Assembly (NCBI RefSeq): GCF_900215655.1
Contig: NZ_OBEN01000001.1
Span: 372,001 to 436,000, forward strand
Origin: Hydrogenobacter hydrogenophilus
Lineage (GTDB): Bacteria; Aquificota; Aquificia; Aquificales; Aquificaceae
Reading direction: 5' to 3'
Length of the DNA: 64,000 bases
Position 1 is the stretch's first letter. The number at the start of each line of letters is the position of its first letter. Under the pieces are notes generated by a model. That model saw only the letters and a program-made list of their open reading frames with translations. It did not search any database and was not told the origin of the DNA. Shown here piece by piece: positions 1 through 8,769 of this stretch. A program made the position numbers and the translations under genes.

Positions 1-155
1 CGCTTTTGGGATAATTGAGTTTCAATGGTTAGAAATGGCAACTTTTCAGCCCCTTTTTGGGAACTGAAGATTTCCGAAAATTAACTTCATTTGAAAAGGG
101 TACCCCTTTTAGCAAAGTGTTGATGTATAATGTTTTTCTAAAATACCCTTTTGGG
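1..155 (+). promoter_or_regulatory. CRISPR leader region (putative)
   Basis: No gene is visible here. The stretch is AT-rich and lies immediately upstream of the first repeat in the orientation in which the repeats end in ATTGAAAG, the usual 8-nt crRNA tag, so it is the expected leader side. A TATAAT lies at 126-131 without a good -35 at 17 bp. An inverted repeat (AAAAGGG/CCCTTTT) lies at 94-110. A CTTTTGGG-like motif recurs near 3-10, 51-62 and 147-156. Leader function is inferred. The window edge hides anything further upstream, and no cas gene is in view. Confidence 0.45.
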
Positions 156-379
156 GTTTCTAATGTACCGTGTGGAATTGAAAGAAGTTTTTAGATGTTT
201 ATCTCAGACCACTTTTTCCTGTTTCTAATGTACCGTGTGGAATTGAAAGATGGATATAACGGAACTGATAGCAAAAGTTTTGGGTGTTTCTAATGTACCG
301 TGTGGAATTGAAAGGCTCTGTCTTTGTAGCGAGAGAAAATCATGTTGTATGTTTCTAATGTACCGTGTGGAATTGAAAG
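156..379 (+). CRISPR. CRISPR array, 4 repeats and 3 spacers
   Basis: Four identical 29-bp repeats start at 156, 221, 286 and 351. Each begins GTTTCTAATG and ends GGAATTGAAAG. The three spacers (185-220, 250-285, 315-350) are all exactly 36 bp and unrelated to each other. The terminal ATTGAAAG matches the 5' handle typical of type I-B/III-type repeats, so the likely transcription direction is plus. No degenerate terminal repeat is seen inside the array, and all copies are identical. No cas genes occur in the 64 kb, so any processing machinery must be encoded elsewhere. Subtype cannot be set from the repeat alone. Confidence 0.96.
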
Positions 380-382
380 TGG

Positions 383-394
383 GGAATTGAAAAG
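383..394 (+). repeat. partial CRISPR repeat end after the array
   Basis: Three bases after the last full repeat, GGAATTGAAAAG repeats the last 11 bases of the CRISPR repeat with one extra A. It could be the remnant of a terminal repeat or a slip duplication. The match is short, so chance is possible, but its position directly at the array end makes a remnant plausible. Confidence 0.4.
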
Positions 395-418
395 AGTAGA
401 GTTGACATGAAAGAAAGG

Positions 419-1444
419 TTAAAAGAGTAAAAGCTCAAGTAGGTCTTCTACATGAACGCCTGGCATGTCTGCCTTCTTTAAAAACTCTTCTATCTTATAT
501 CTTACTTGGTCTAAACTTGCACCCTTTAACTCTTTCTCAAGATCCTTGATGGCATTTTTCGGCACAAGAGTGAAATCTCCGTATATGCTAACATCTTCTA
601 TTATATTTTCTTTGATGTAAACTTCTGCTTTTATTAATCCGCCTTTCACTTTCTTAACTGCATTTTTTACATAAACTCCCTCTCTTATCTTTAAAAATTT
701 GTGCTTTCTGCCCGTATCTTCAAAAAGAACATTTTCTGAGGTTAGATGTTGCATCAGCTCATCCGCAAGGTGCAAAACTTGGTTGTTTATTTCTCCTTCG
801 CCTTCAAATTCTATAAGCTTGGAAAACTCTTCTACCAGTATGTTTTCCACCTCTTGGTAGGAAAAGCTTTTATGTGTTTCCTTTTCCACCCATGTGATAT
901 TTTCTTCAAGACTCTTATAAAGTTTATCTCTGAATTTTTCCTCCTGAACTTTGAAAAGTTCTGACATAAGTTTGGTATTAAACTGCAAAAGAACATTCCC
1001 TACAAAAACAAAGCTATCACCTATATCGGCTGCACCCTGACCGCTTATTTTTTTACCGCTTTTGACTACAAGGTCGTTTATGGGTCTGTAGAATACCTCT
1101 ACTCCAAGCCTTCTGTAGGTTTCTATAACTGGCTTAGAGAATTTTCTGTAAGCGTCCTCTACTTTAAAAGGTGCCTGTTTTTTGGGAAGTATAAGCTGAT
1201 AAAAAACCTGCCCTTGGGATAGCAGGACCGCTCCACCTCCCACTTCTCGCCTAATGATGGGTATGTTCAAGCTTTTGCACCTTTCGTAGTCTATTATATC
1301 CTCTGTCTTATCAAAGTACCCAACGCTCACATATGTGTCCGCCGGTTCTGTGATAACAAGACCTCTGTATCCAAGGCGTGCCATAGCGTGAAAAAGAGTT
1401 ATGGATCTTAGATTTCCCTGCTTACCCAGTCTGTATATTTTCAT
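419..1444 (-). CDS. lplA: lipoate-protein ligase A family protein
   Basis: 341 residues, the usual length of a two-domain LplA. The biotin/lipoate ligase catalytic domain shows RREVGGGAVLL near residues 65-75 (lipoyl-AMP binding loop) and NDLVVKSGKKISGQG near 123-137, where the second lysine of GKKIS matches the catalytic lysine of Escherichia coli LplA. The last ~90 residues (from about 255) resemble the lipoate ligase accessory domain. It would activate lipoate with ATP and load it on lipoyl domains (GcvH, E2 subunits or sulfur-oxidation LbpA). It overlaps the upstream dehydratase gene by 4 bp, so the two are cotranslated. A second, fused lipoate ligase lies at 53682. Substrate preference cannot be read from the sequence. 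Confidence 0.9.
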   Translation of the reverse strand: MKIYRLGKQGNLRSITLFHAMARLGYRGLVITEPADTYVSVGYFDKTEDIIDYERCKSLNIPIIRREVGGGAVLLSQGQVFYQLILPKKQAPFKVEDAYRKFSKPVIETYRRLGVEVFYRPINDLVVKSGKKISGQGAADIGDSFVFVGNVLLQFNTKLMSELFKVQEEKFRDKLYKSLEENITWVEKETHKSFSYQEVENILVEEFSKLIEFEGEGEINNQVLHLADELMQHLTSENVLFEDTGRKHKFLKIREGVYVKNAVKKVKGGLIKAEVYIKENIIEDVSIYGDFTLVPKNAIKDLEKELKGASLDQVRYKIEEFLKKADMPGVHVEDLLELLLF

Positions 1445-1761
1445 TCTGGCTTTTTAGATATCCTTTCTATCTCCTTTGCCAAATTGAAGTCTCTATCTGT
1501 AATACCGTCTGCTTCGTGTGTTTTGAGCTTTACTTTGAGTTTTTTAAAAGACAGCTCCAAGTCGGGATGATGCCAATAAACTTCCGCTAAGTAAGCTATG
1601 GCATTAGCGAGAAAAATAGTCTCCTTCCAATTTTTGGTATGGAACTCTCTTACTATATAGCCTTCTTGGTATTGCCAAAGGGGAAGCTCTTGACTGAGTT
1701 TGGACAATATCTGTGCAGGTGTGTAGGTTTTTAATTCTCTTTCTTCTGACACGCGGGACAC
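1441..1761 (-). CDS. 4a-hydroxytetrahydrobiopterin dehydratase (PCD/DCoH family)
   Basis: 106 residues, the family length. The signature YWHHPDLELSF near residues 62-72, followed by VKLKTHEADGIT and the DFNLAKEIE helix, is the pterin-4a-carbinolamine dehydratase active-site pattern (HHP...H). The family dehydrates 4a-hydroxy-tetrahydropterins. No aromatic amino-acid hydroxylase is visible here, and in many bacteria PCD homologues occur without one, with a suggested link to molybdopterin. The 5' end overlaps the Fur-family gene by 31 bp. A later in-frame start cannot be excluded, but no Met lies between residue 1 and the conserved core. Confidence 0.88.
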   Translation of the reverse strand: MSRVSEERELKTYTPAQILSKLSQELPLWQYQEGYIVREFHTKNWKETIFLANAIAYLAEVYWHHPDLELSFKKLKVKLKTHEADGITDRDFNLAKEIERISKKPE

Positions 1762-2165
1762 ACTCCGTATATGTGTAGAGAGTACTTTTCCACTTTGTAG
1801 CCTTCTAAATGCTCAGGTGCCTGCCAGTTTATGTCTAATTGGATATCTTTTATAGCACCACACTTAGTGCATATAAGGTGGTGATGGTCTTCTACATTTG
1901 CATCGTATCTAACAGAGCCTCCCCAATAGGCTACCCTCTTGACAAAACCGAGGTCTTCTAAGGTTTCAACAGTTCTGTAAACTGTAGCAAGTGATACAAA
2001 AGGATATCTTTTTTTTATCTCGTTGTAAACCTCTTCAACTGTGGGATGATCCTCTCTATTTAAAAGCACTTCGTAAACTGCAACCCTTTGGGGTGTAATC
2101 TTGAGCCCCATGCTCTTGCACTTATCTACGAACCTCTCAAGCTCTCTTCTTACATCCTTTACCAT
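1731..2165 (-). CDS. Fur/PerR family metalloregulator
   Basis: 144 residues. The N-terminal winged helix (KITPQRVAVYEVL, then VSLATVYRTVETLEDLGFV as recognition region) is typical of Fur proteins. The dimerisation half has DHHHLICTKCG near residues 92-102 and CPAC near 135-138, giving the CxxC...CxxC structural zinc site. The DANVEDHHH run resembles the PerR/Fur regulatory metal site. Whether it senses iron, peroxide, zinc or manganese is undecided. It heads an apparent operon with the dehydratase and lplA. A -35/-10 pair (2199-2204/2176-2181) sits so close to the ATG that the mRNA may be almost leaderless. Confidence 0.9.
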   Translation of the reverse strand: MVKDVRRELERFVDKCKSMGLKITPQRVAVYEVLLNREDHPTVEEVYNEIKKRYPFVSLATVYRTVETLEDLGFVKRVAYWGGSVRYDANVEDHHHLICTKCGAIKDIQLDINWQAPEHLEGYKVEKYSLHIYGVCPACQKKEN

Positions 2166-2175
2166 AGTATGTTAT

Positions 2176-2204
2176 AATATAGAGCATTTAAAAAAAATTT
2201 GCAA
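2176..2204 (-). promoter_or_regulatory. fur-operon promoter
   Basis: On the minus strand TTGCAA (2199-2204), a 17-bp AT-rich spacer and TATATT (2176-2181) precede the ATG at 2165 by only 10 nt. No Shine-Dalgarno is present. Predicted from consensus match only. Confidence 0.6.
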
Positions 2205-2221
2205 CAGATAGAAGATTCTTG

Positions 2222-3883
2222 CTACTGCTGTAGAAAGAACTGTATTACCTGCTGAGGATTACCCTGAGCCATTATTTTACCATCCTTGAAGGCAAGCACG
2301 CGATCACACAAGAGTATGTTAGAAAACCTATGAGCTACCAAGATGATGGTTTTATCTTTGAAAAACTCAAAAATGTTTTTTAGAACTATTTGCTCCGTTT
2401 TGACATCCATAGCAGAAGTGGCTTCATCAAGGAAGATAATATCAGGGTTTTTTAAAAACAGCCGTGCAAGGGTAAGTCTCTGCATTTCTCCACCCGAAAG
2501 ATTCCTACCACCTTCTTCCAGAGGCTCATCAAGACTCTTTACAAAATCACATGCAGAAAGCTCAAGAGCCCTTTTTATCTCCTGGTCGTTAGCGTCAGGT
2601 TTTGCTATCAATAGGTTTTCTCTTACACTACCTGCAAAGATAAAAGGCTGTTGCGTAAAAAAGCCTATGCGTCTTCTAAAGCTTTCCTTATTTATCTCTT
2701 TTAGTTCAACCTCGTCGTACTTTATACTTCCCTCGTAGAGCAATAGTCCTGCAAGAGCTCTCAAAAAGGTGGTTTTTCCAGAGCCTGTATGACCTATAAT
2801 ACCTATTTTTTCTCCCTTTTTGATCTCTAAATTTATACCTTTTAGCAATATCTCTGGTCCAAGTTTTATCCTCAAGTCTCTTATGTTTATACCTTCCTTT
2901 AAACCTTGGAAGGTAATGTCCCCGGAAGTTTCCTGAGGTATGTGCAAAAGCTCCCTTATTCTTGTTAGTATGGGTATGCTTGCTTTGACCTCCATCAAGC
3001 CCTTTTGAACTTCTGTGAGAGGTTGATGTATTAAAAACAGCGCGGTTATGTAAGATACAAAGTCGCCGGGAGTAAGATCTCCCTGTATTACTCTGACTCC
3101 ACCGTAAAGGATTATAACGGAAACAACAAGGTAACCCAGAGCAAAGTTAAAAACTGAGTTGGTAGTGGAGTATAGTGTAGACTTCATACCTGCCTTAAAA
3201 ACTCTTTCATTAAAATCTTCAAACCATCTGAGAAACCTTTGTTCGGAGGAGAAGGTTTTAATGTTTTCGTAACCCTTCAAAACATTTGTCAGACTCTGTG
3301 TCATCATACCTACATTTTCCTGAAGCCGTCTTATGTATTTGCCTTTCTTATGACCAAAGTATCTTACAGCAAAAGCCAAAAGGGGTAGTAAAACTCCCAA
3401 TAGGGTTGTGAGTAGCCAATCTCTGTAGAAAAGCACACCAAGTAGTGCTACTACTGTAATAGGATCTCTAAAAAGCTTAGGAAGGTGGTCTCCCAATAGA
3501 GATCTGTAAGCTTGCATATCCGAGATGAACCTGGTTATTATGTCTCCTGAAGAGTTTTTGGAAAGAACACCGTACTGCGCTTTTAGAAGCCTATTAAAAA
3601 CCTCCTTTCTGGTTTTCTTTACTTCAAGCTCTGAGTAAAGGTTTATAAATATAGAAGCAAGAAAGTTTCCCAGCTGGTTTAAAAAGGCAAAGGCCAGCAA
3701 GAAAAGAACTACCTTAATAAGCTCTTGGTAGTTTTTAACTAAAAATACGTTATTGACAAGGTTTTTTACTACCAAACTTATACCTGTAGTCCCGGCAGAC
3801 TCAAGCAGTGATCCCAAAAGCGCAAAAAGAATAAGATACCAATAGGACTTCAATCTTAGAAGAAGCCACTTTACATTATCCAT
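2222..3883 (-). CDS. ABC transporter, fused membrane and ATPase domains (MsbA/LmrA type)
   Basis: 553 residues, the length of a type IV ABC half-transporter. An N-terminal six-helix exporter domain (about 1-310) is followed by an ATPase domain with Walker A GHTGSGKTT, signature LSGGEMQR, Walker B DIIFLDEATSAMD and a switch histidine in VAHR. The family functions as a homodimer that exports lipids or hydrophobic compounds. The substrate is not evident. Its start codon lies only 24 bp from the divergent start of the small membrane protein at 3908, so the two genes share a very compact control region. Confidence 0.9.
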   Translation of the reverse strand: MDNVKWLLLRLKSYWYLILFALLGSLLESAGTTGISLVVKNLVNNVFLVKNYQELIKVVLFLLAFAFLNQLGNFLASIFINLYSELEVKKTRKEVFNRLLKAQYGVLSKNSSGDIITRFISDMQAYRSLLGDHLPKLFRDPITVVALLGVLFYRDWLLTTLLGVLLPLLAFAVRYFGHKKGKYIRRLQENVGMMTQSLTNVLKGYENIKTFSSEQRFLRWFEDFNERVFKAGMKSTLYSTTNSVFNFALGYLVVSVIILYGGVRVIQGDLTPGDFVSYITALFLIHQPLTEVQKGLMEVKASIPILTRIRELLHIPQETSGDITFQGLKEGINIRDLRIKLGPEILLKGINLEIKKGEKIGIIGHTGSGKTTFLRALAGLLLYEGSIKYDEVELKEINKESFRRRIGFFTQQPFIFAGSVRENLLIAKPDANDQEIKRALELSACDFVKSLDEPLEEGGRNLSGGEMQRLTLARLFLKNPDIIFLDEATSAMDVKTEQIVLKNIFEFFKDKTIILVAHRFSNILLCDRVLAFKDGKIMAQGNPQQVIQFFLQQ

Positions 3884-3898
3884 TAGCGGAAATATTTT
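3870..3898 (+). promoter_or_regulatory. promoter of the 3908/ribBA operon
   Basis: TTTACA (3870-3875), 17 bp, TATTTT (3893-3898), then ATG at 3908 after 9 nt. The -35 lies inside the first codons of the divergent ABC transporter gene. No Shine-Dalgarno precedes the ATG, so the transcript is likely leaderless. Confidence 0.55.
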
Positions 3899-3907
3899 AA
3901 TTTAAAC

Positions 3908-4117
3908 ATGGTAAAGTATATAGTATACCTACTTTTGTCTTTTCTTATTATAGATCATGTATGGACTCACTTTGGTCCCAAGATAATAAACTCAATAGCC
4001 TCTGAACTTGCAGGTAAAGAGACAAAGGTGGTGGAAGAAGGTCAAGATAAGAAGAGTATTTTGGACAACGCTTGGGATAAACTTATAGAATTAAAAGAAA
4101 AGCTAAGCAGGAGGTAA
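3908..4117 (+). CDS. small single-pass membrane protein, unknown function
   Basis: 69 residues. An N-terminal hydrophobic segment (about residues 2-18, [13 protein letters not shown]) is followed by a charged, Lys/Glu-rich tail that looks helical. I recognise no family. It ends 4 bp before ribBA, whose Shine-Dalgarno (AGGAGG) lies in its last codons, so the two are surely cotranscribed. A -10 box 9 nt upstream of its ATG and the coupling support it as a real gene rather than an uncoded leader. Confidence 0.65.
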   Translation: MVKYIVYLLLSFLIIDHVWTHFGPKIINSIASELAGKETKVVEEGQDKKSILDNAWDKLIELKEKLSRR

Positions 4118-4121
4118 GGCT

Positions 4122-5333
4122 ATGGAGGATTTTAAGTTTAGCAGTGTTGAGGAGGCAATAGAAGACATAAGGGAAGGCAAGATGGTTATAGTGGTTGATG
4201 ATCCAAGCAGGGAGAACGAGGGGGACCTTGTAATGGCTGCTGAGAAGATAACTCCAGAAGCCATAAACTTTATGACCAAGTATGGGCGAGGTCTTGTGTG
4301 CCTTACTCTAACACCAGAAAGATGCGAAGAGCTTGATCTTTACCCTATGGCTACAAGGAACACAGACCCTAAAGGTACATACTTCTGTGTATCTATTGAC
4401 GCTCATCCAAGATTTGGTACCACTACAGGCATATCCGCTTACGACAGAGCCATCACCATAAAACTTGCAATAAGCCCAGATGCAAAGCCATCTGATTTTA
4501 TCCGTCCGGGACATGTGTTTCCTTTGAAGGCAAAACCCGGTGGCGTGTTGGAGAGAGCAGGGCACACAGAAGCATCTGTAGACTTAGCAAAGCTTGCTGG
4601 CCTTTATCCTGCAGGAGTAATATGCGAGATTATGAACGAAGACGGAACTATGGCAAGGCTACCAGACCTTATAAAGTTTGCAAAAAGGTTTGGGCTCAAG
4701 ATAATAACCATAGCGGATCTCATAAGATACAGACTTAAGAGAGAGAGGTTGGTTGTCAGAGAAGCTACCGCAAACCTTCCCACAAGGTACGGATTTTTCA
4801 AAATACACGCATACAGGCATATGCTTACTGGAGAGGAACAGATAGCTCTTACCATGGGGGAGTGGAAAGAAGATGAGCCAGTGCTTGTGCGCGTGCATTC
4901 AGAATGTCTTACAGGTGATGTCTTTAAGTCTCTAAGGTGTGATTGTAGGTCTCAGCTTGAGACCGCTATGGAGATCATAGCCAAAGAGGGTAAAGGTGTT
5001 TTGGTATATATAATGGGACACGAAGGAAGAGGCATAGGTATAGTCAATAAGATAAAGGCTTACCAGCTACAGGACATGGGTTATGATACGGTGGAAGCCA
5101 ACGAAAAGGTAGGCTACCCAGCGGACTTAAGAGACTACGGTGTGGGGGTTCAGATCCTTTTAGACTTAGGTGTAAGAAAGATGCGCCTTTTGACCAATAA
5201 TCCCAGAAAGATAGTAGCTTTAGAAGGATACGGGCTTGAGGTAGTAGAAAGAGTCCCTCTAAAAATAGACCCTTGTGAACACAACCAAAAATACTTAGAA
5301 ACCAAAAAGTCCAAACTTGGGCATCTACTTTAA
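4122..5333 (+). CDS. ribBA: bifunctional 3,4-dihydroxy-2-butanone-4-phosphate synthase / GTP cyclohydrolase II
   Basis: 403 residues. The RibB half (1-~200) contains [12 protein letters not shown] and RPGHVFPL...[10 protein letters not shown], the metal and ribulose-5-phosphate site. The RibA half (~205-403) carries the zinc cysteines C262, C273 and C275 (SLRCDCRS) and [12 protein letters not shown]. It supplies both starting molecules for riboflavin: the four-carbon unit and the pyrimidine from GTP. Lumazine synthase (ribH) lies separately at 51202. The 3' end overlaps the convergent histidine-kinase gene by 9 bp. No FMN riboswitch is visible upstream. Confidence 0.97.
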   Translation: MEDFKFSSVEEAIEDIREGKMVIVVDDPSRENEGDLVMAAEKITPEAINFMTKYGRGLVCLTLTPERCEELDLYPMATRNTDPKGTYFCVSIDAHPRFGTTTGISAYDRAITIKLAISPDAKPSDFIRPGHVFPLKAKPGGVLERAGHTEASVDLAKLAGLYPAGVICEIMNEDGTMARLPDLIKFAKRFGLKIITIADLIRYRLKRERLVVREATANLPTRYGFFKIHAYRHMLTGEEQIALTMGEWKEDEPVLVRVHSECLTGDVFKSLRCDCRSQLETAMEIIAKEGKGVLVYIMGHEGRGIGIVNKIKAYQLQDMGYDTVEANEKVGYPADLRDYGVGVQILLDLGVRKMRLLTNNPRKIVALEGYGLEVVERVPLKIDPCEHNQKYLETKKSKLGHLL

Positions 5334-6311
5334 GGGTAAGAAAACCCTGAACCTGCTACCTTCTCCTTCTTTACTCTCCACCTGCACCTTTCCGCCGTGT
5401 GAGAGCGCTATGTGCTTAACTATAGAAAGACCCAAACCTGTGCCTCCCACCTCCTTTGACCTAGAGCTGTCCACTCTGTAAAACCGCTCAAACACAAAAG
5501 GTAAATGTTCCTTTGGTATACCTATACCTGTATCGGAAACTTCTATAACAGCATAGGTATCTTGTATGTAAGCATTTACTACCACTTCACCGTTCATTTT
5601 GTTGTACTTTACCCCATTATCCACAAGGTTCAAAAGTAGAAGAGTTAGCTTTTCTTGATCCGCATAAACTTTAAAGCTTTTATCCACACGGTTTATAAGT
5701 TGGACTTTTTTATCCTGTGCCATTTCCATAATGTCATCAAATACAAGCTCAACTACCTCCCACAGATTTACACTTTCTTTTCCAAGCTTTTCTTCTCCTG
5801 ATTCAAGTTTTGTAATGATTAAAAGGTCTTCCACTAAGCTCTTCATATCCTCGGACCTTCGCAAGGCTCTTTCTAACATGTTCTTCTTTTTCTCGTCTTG
5901 CTCTTCCTCTATGAGAGTTTCAAGAATGCTCTTTATTATGGTTATGGGTGTTTTGAGCTCGTGCGACACATTGGCTATAAACTCCTTTTTTGATCTTTCG
6001 TATCTTTTAAGCTGTGTGATGTCCGTTATCCTTAAGAGTATGCCGTCCTTTGCAGGAAACAAGTCCACTGAATACCCTACATCTTCGTGTTCCACCAATG
6101 TCTTTATCCTTTTCTTTTCCGCTATGCATTCCGCTATGGCGGACACAAAGGAAAGCATATTGAAACACTCGTAATATGGCTTTCCCTCCCAATCCTTTTT
6201 AAGTATGCCTCTCTTTATCATAAAGTCATTGGCATAAACTACCCTTCCGGATATGTTTATGACCGCATAGCCTTCATCTACTTCTCTTAGGAAATCACTG
6301 AGAATGCTCAT
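5325..6311 (-). CDS. PAS-domain sensor histidine kinase (PhoR/WalK-like), soluble
   Basis: 328 residues. A PAS domain (~1-100, [17 protein letters not shown]) precedes a HisKA domain with the phospho-acceptor H117 in [14 protein letters not shown], and a HATPase domain with N box [11 protein letters not shown]1 DTGIGIP, F box FERFYR and G2 GGTGLGLSI. No transmembrane helix is seen, so the signal is probably cytoplasmic or comes through a partner. The ATG follows the metE stop codon directly, and no response regulator is adjacent. It could be coexpressed with metE by readthrough. The partner regulator is unknown; the OmpR-type regulator at 42235 has its own kinase. Confidence 0.9.
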   Translation of the reverse strand: MSILSDFLREVDEGYAVINISGRVVYANDFMIKRGILKKDWEGKPYYECFNMLSFVSAIAECIAEKKRIKTLVEHEDVGYSVDLFPAKDGILLRITDITQLKRYERSKKEFIANVSHELKTPITIIKSILETLIEEEQDEKKKNMLERALRRSEDMKSLVEDLLIITKLESGEEKLGKESVNLWEVVELVFDDIMEMAQDKKVQLINRVDKSFKVYADQEKLTLLLLNLVDNGVKYNKMNGEVVVNAYIQDTYAVIEVSDTGIGIPKEHLPFVFERFYRVDSSRSKEVGGTGLGLSIVKHIALSHGGKVQVESKEGEGSRFRVFLPLK

Positions 6312-8618
6312 TTACACAGTAGCGTACTTTTCCCTTAGCTCCTGTGCCACCTCCACCATATTTTTCAAAGATGGCACTACCTCTTCCCACCTTCTTGTCT
6401 TTAGACCACAGTCTGGGTTCACCCAAAGGAGCTCTTTTGGAAGCACCTTCATAGCTCTTTCTAAAACAGACCTTATGCTTTCCTTTGTAGGTACAGCTGG
6501 AGAGTGTATATCATACACACCTATACCTATCTGCCTGTCCCATCCTTTGAATTTTTCAAAGGCTGATATGATCTCACCTTTGCTCCTTGAAGCCTCTATG
6601 GATATGACATCAAAATCCATTTGGTATATGTACTCCATAACATCGTTAAACTCGCTGTAGCACATGTGAGTGTGTATCTGGGTTTGTGGATTTGCTCTGG
6701 AGCACAGTCTGAAAGCCTTTACCGCCCAATCAAAGTACTCGTCCCAGTCCTTCCTCTTTATGGGTGCACCCTCTCTGAAGGCAGGTTCATCTATCTGTAT
6801 GATCTTAATGCCTGCCCTTTCAAGGTCTTTAACTTCTTCAAGAAGAGCCAAGGCTATCTGATAGGCTATCTCTTTTTTGGGAATGTCTTCTCTGTAATAG
6901 CTCCAGTTGAGTATGGTTACGGGTCCTGTGAGCATACCTTTTACGGGTTTTTCCGTCAAAGACTGAGCGTAGGTGATCTCATTCAGAGTCATAGGTGAGG
7001 GTCTATACACATCTCCGTAGATGATGGGAGGCCTATACACCCGTGAACCGTAAGAGAGTACCCATCCGTGTTTGGTGGTTGCTATACCTTCTAACTTCTG
7101 GGCAAAGAACTCCACCATGTCTGTTCTTTCAAACTCACCGTGAACCAACACATCAAGACCTATCTCTTCTTGAACTCTTATTACATGCTGTATCTGTTTC
7201 TTAATAAACTCTTCGTACTCTTTTGGAGACACCTTGCCGGCGGTATAGGAAGCCCTTATCTTTCTCACTTCTTCCGTCTGGGGGAAGGAACCTATAGTGG
7301 TGGTTGGAAATGTAGGCAGGCGCAGAATCTCCTGTTGGAGCTTTATCCTCTCTTTGTAATCTAACTCCCTCTGAAAGTCTCTTTCTGTAAGGGCGTTTAC
7401 TCTTCTTCTTACCTCTTGGTTCACTCCAAAAGGCACACTCACTATGTTTTCTACTTTTTCTACCATCATACGGGCTTGCTGGTCTCCCTCTATAGCTCTT
7501 TTTATGAGGTTTAGCTCCTGAAGTTTCTCTTTGGCAAAAGCCAGACGCTCTTTTAAACTGAGCGAAGTCAAACCTTCTATCTGAACCTGATGCACAGGAA
7601 GGTCTTCCTCGGGCTGTGTGCTAACTGGCAGATGAAAGAGGGGACAGGAGTTGGATATGATTAAATGCTGGGCATATTTTAAGAGCTCCTCAGCGAGCCT
7701 TATCTTTTCCGTAAGGCTTGCTCTCCAAACCTGCCTGCCGTTTATTATACCCGCTATGAGCTTTTTGTCAGAAGGAAATCCGTGCTTTCTTATATTTTCC
7801 AAATTCTCTCTGTTGGATACAAGATCAAGACCAAGAGCCTTAACTGGCAGGTCTACGAACCTTTTGTAATCAGATACGCTATCGTAGTAAGTCATTACAT
7901 ATATGTCCGCATGCTCACTCAGTCTTTTGTACATCTCATGCACAAGGTCCCACTCCTGGCTTTCCATTTCGTAGCATAGTGCGGGGTCTTCAAAGAGTAC
8001 TACCTTTGCTCCCTCCTGCCTTAGCTGTTTTAAAACTTCCTCATAAACGGGCAGTAGTGCCAAAAGATAACGCTCCAGATCCTCAAACCTTTCTATCTTG
8101 GAAAGGTGATATACAGGAAGAGGTGAAGATCCTTTGACTAATGCTTTGGAAAGCTTCAAAAAGGTGTAGGGTGAGATGATCTTGGGCAGGGTTTCTATGC
8201 CTTTGCTTTTGAAGTAAAGATATTCTTCAAGAGGGTAGTTTTTCAAGAGTTTAAAGTCTGTACCTTCAAGTTCTGGCACCAGGTAGTGATAGTTGGTGTT
8301 GAAGTATTTGGTCATCTCCAACGCTTGAGATCCACGCGCCATCTCAAAGTATGTACTGAGGCCTTTGAACTCTCCAAATCTTGAAGGGACAGCTCCTACC
8401 ATTATAGCGGTATCTAACATAAAGTCATAGTAAGAAAGCTCGTTGGAAGGAAAAAGGTCCACAGTGTCTTTGTATAGTCCCACCATCCAGTCTCTGAGTG
8501 CATTAATTCCCTTTATAAGGTCCTCTTCAGAGATTTTCCCCTTCCAATAGTTTTCTAAAAGGTTTTTGAACTCTCTCTTTTCTCCCAGCTTAGGAAACCC
8601 ATAAGCCAAAGTCTCCAT
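6312..8618 (-). CDS. metE: cobalamin-independent methionine synthase
   Basis: 768 residues from the ATG at 8618, the full MetE length. The C-terminal catalytic barrel carries [46 protein letters not shown] and [10 protein letters not shown] with the zinc ligands His, Cys, Glu and a final Cys in [11 protein letters not shown]. It methylates homocysteine from methyltetrahydrofolate polyglutamate. I chose the ATG over an in-frame TTG one codon upstream because AGGAGG (8627-8632) is properly spaced. A -10 box lies at 8640-8645. No SAM or cobalamin riboswitch fits in the short upstream region. Confidence 0.96.
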   Translation of the reverse strand: METLAYGFPKLGEKREFKNLLENYWKGKISEEDLIKGINALRDWMVGLYKDTVDLFPSNELSYYDFMLDTAIMVGAVPSRFGEFKGLSTYFEMARGSQALEMTKYFNTNYHYLVPELEGTDFKLLKNYPLEEYLYFKSKGIETLPKIISPYTFLKLSKALVKGSSPLPVYHLSKIERFEDLERYLLALLPVYEEVLKQLRQEGAKVVLFEDPALCYEMESQEWDLVHEMYKRLSEHADIYVMTYYDSVSDYKRFVDLPVKALGLDLVSNRENLENIRKHGFPSDKKLIAGIINGRQVWRASLTEKIRLAEELLKYAQHLIISNSCPLFHLPVSTQPEEDLPVHQVQIEGLTSLSLKERLAFAKEKLQELNLIKRAIEGDQQARMMVEKVENIVSVPFGVNQEVRRRVNALTERDFQRELDYKERIKLQQEILRLPTFPTTTIGSFPQTEEVRKIRASYTAGKVSPKEYEEFIKKQIQHVIRVQEEIGLDVLVHGEFERTDMVEFFAQKLEGIATTKHGWVLSYGSRVYRPPIIYGDVYRPSPMTLNEITYAQSLTEKPVKGMLTGPVTILNWSYYREDIPKKEIAYQIALALLEEVKDLERAGIKIIQIDEPAFREGAPIKRKDWDEYFDWAVKAFRLCSRANPQTQIHTHMCYSEFNDVMEYIYQMDFDVISIEASRSKGEIISAFEKFKGWDRQIGIGVYDIHSPAVPTKESIRSVLERAMKVLPKELLWVNPDCGLKTRRWEEVVPSLKNMVEVAQELREKYATV

Positions 8619-8626
8619 CAATTAAA

Positions 8627-8645
8627 CCTCCTATCAAATATTATA
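8627..8645 (-). promoter_or_regulatory. metE -10 box and Shine-Dalgarno
   Basis: Minus strand: TATAAT at 8640-8645 and AGGAGG at 8627-8632 before the ATG at 8618. No convincing -35 is seen at the right distance. The TATAAT overlaps the start of the divergent tRNA-Ala promoter region. Confidence 0.5.
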
Positions 8646-8647
8646 GC

Positions 8648-8676
8648 TTGACTAAAAAAAGCTTTTAAGATAATAT
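8648..8676 (+). promoter_or_regulatory. tRNA-Ala promoter
   Basis: TTGACT (8648-8653), a 17-bp spacer, and TAATAT (8671-8676), ending 17 bp before the mature tRNA 5' end. This is a good sigma-70-type match. Confidence 0.65.
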
Positions 8677-8693
8677 AAGTATTGAAAGCTGTA

Positions 8694-8769
8694 GGGGCGG
8701 TAGCTCAGTTGGGAGAGCGCCTGCTTGGCGTGTAGGAGGTCGGGGGTTCAAGTCCCCTCCGCTCCACCA
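8694..8769 (+). tRNA. tRNA-Ala (anticodon GGC), CCA encoded
   Basis: A full cloverleaf folds by hand. The acceptor GGGGCGG pairs with CCGCTCC (one G-U). The D stem is GCTC/GAGC. The anticodon stem CCTGC/GTAGG has loop TTGGCGT, giving GGC. The T arm is GGGGG-TTCAAGT-CCCCT. Discriminator A8766 is followed by genomic CCA at 8767-8769. It ends exactly one base before the stop codon of convergent tyrA. The G-U in the acceptor is at 3-70, the tRNA-Ala identity pair. Confidence 0.97.

Noticed and set aside
20-35. TTTCAAT...TTAGAAA, resembling the two ends of the inverted CRISPR repeat
   Set aside because: Thirteen central bases are missing and the match is short. It cannot be distinguished from chance.
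2166-2198. PerR/Fur box upstream of the fur-type gene (TTATAATAT)
   Set aside because: Only half of a TTATAAT-based palindrome is present. The AT-rich run is explained by the promoter.
8619-8693. Riboswitch upstream of metE
   Set aside because: Only ~75 bp separate metE and tRNA-Ala, and they contain promoter elements and a Shine-Dalgarno. There is no room for a SAM or cobalamin aptamer and no matching conserved core.
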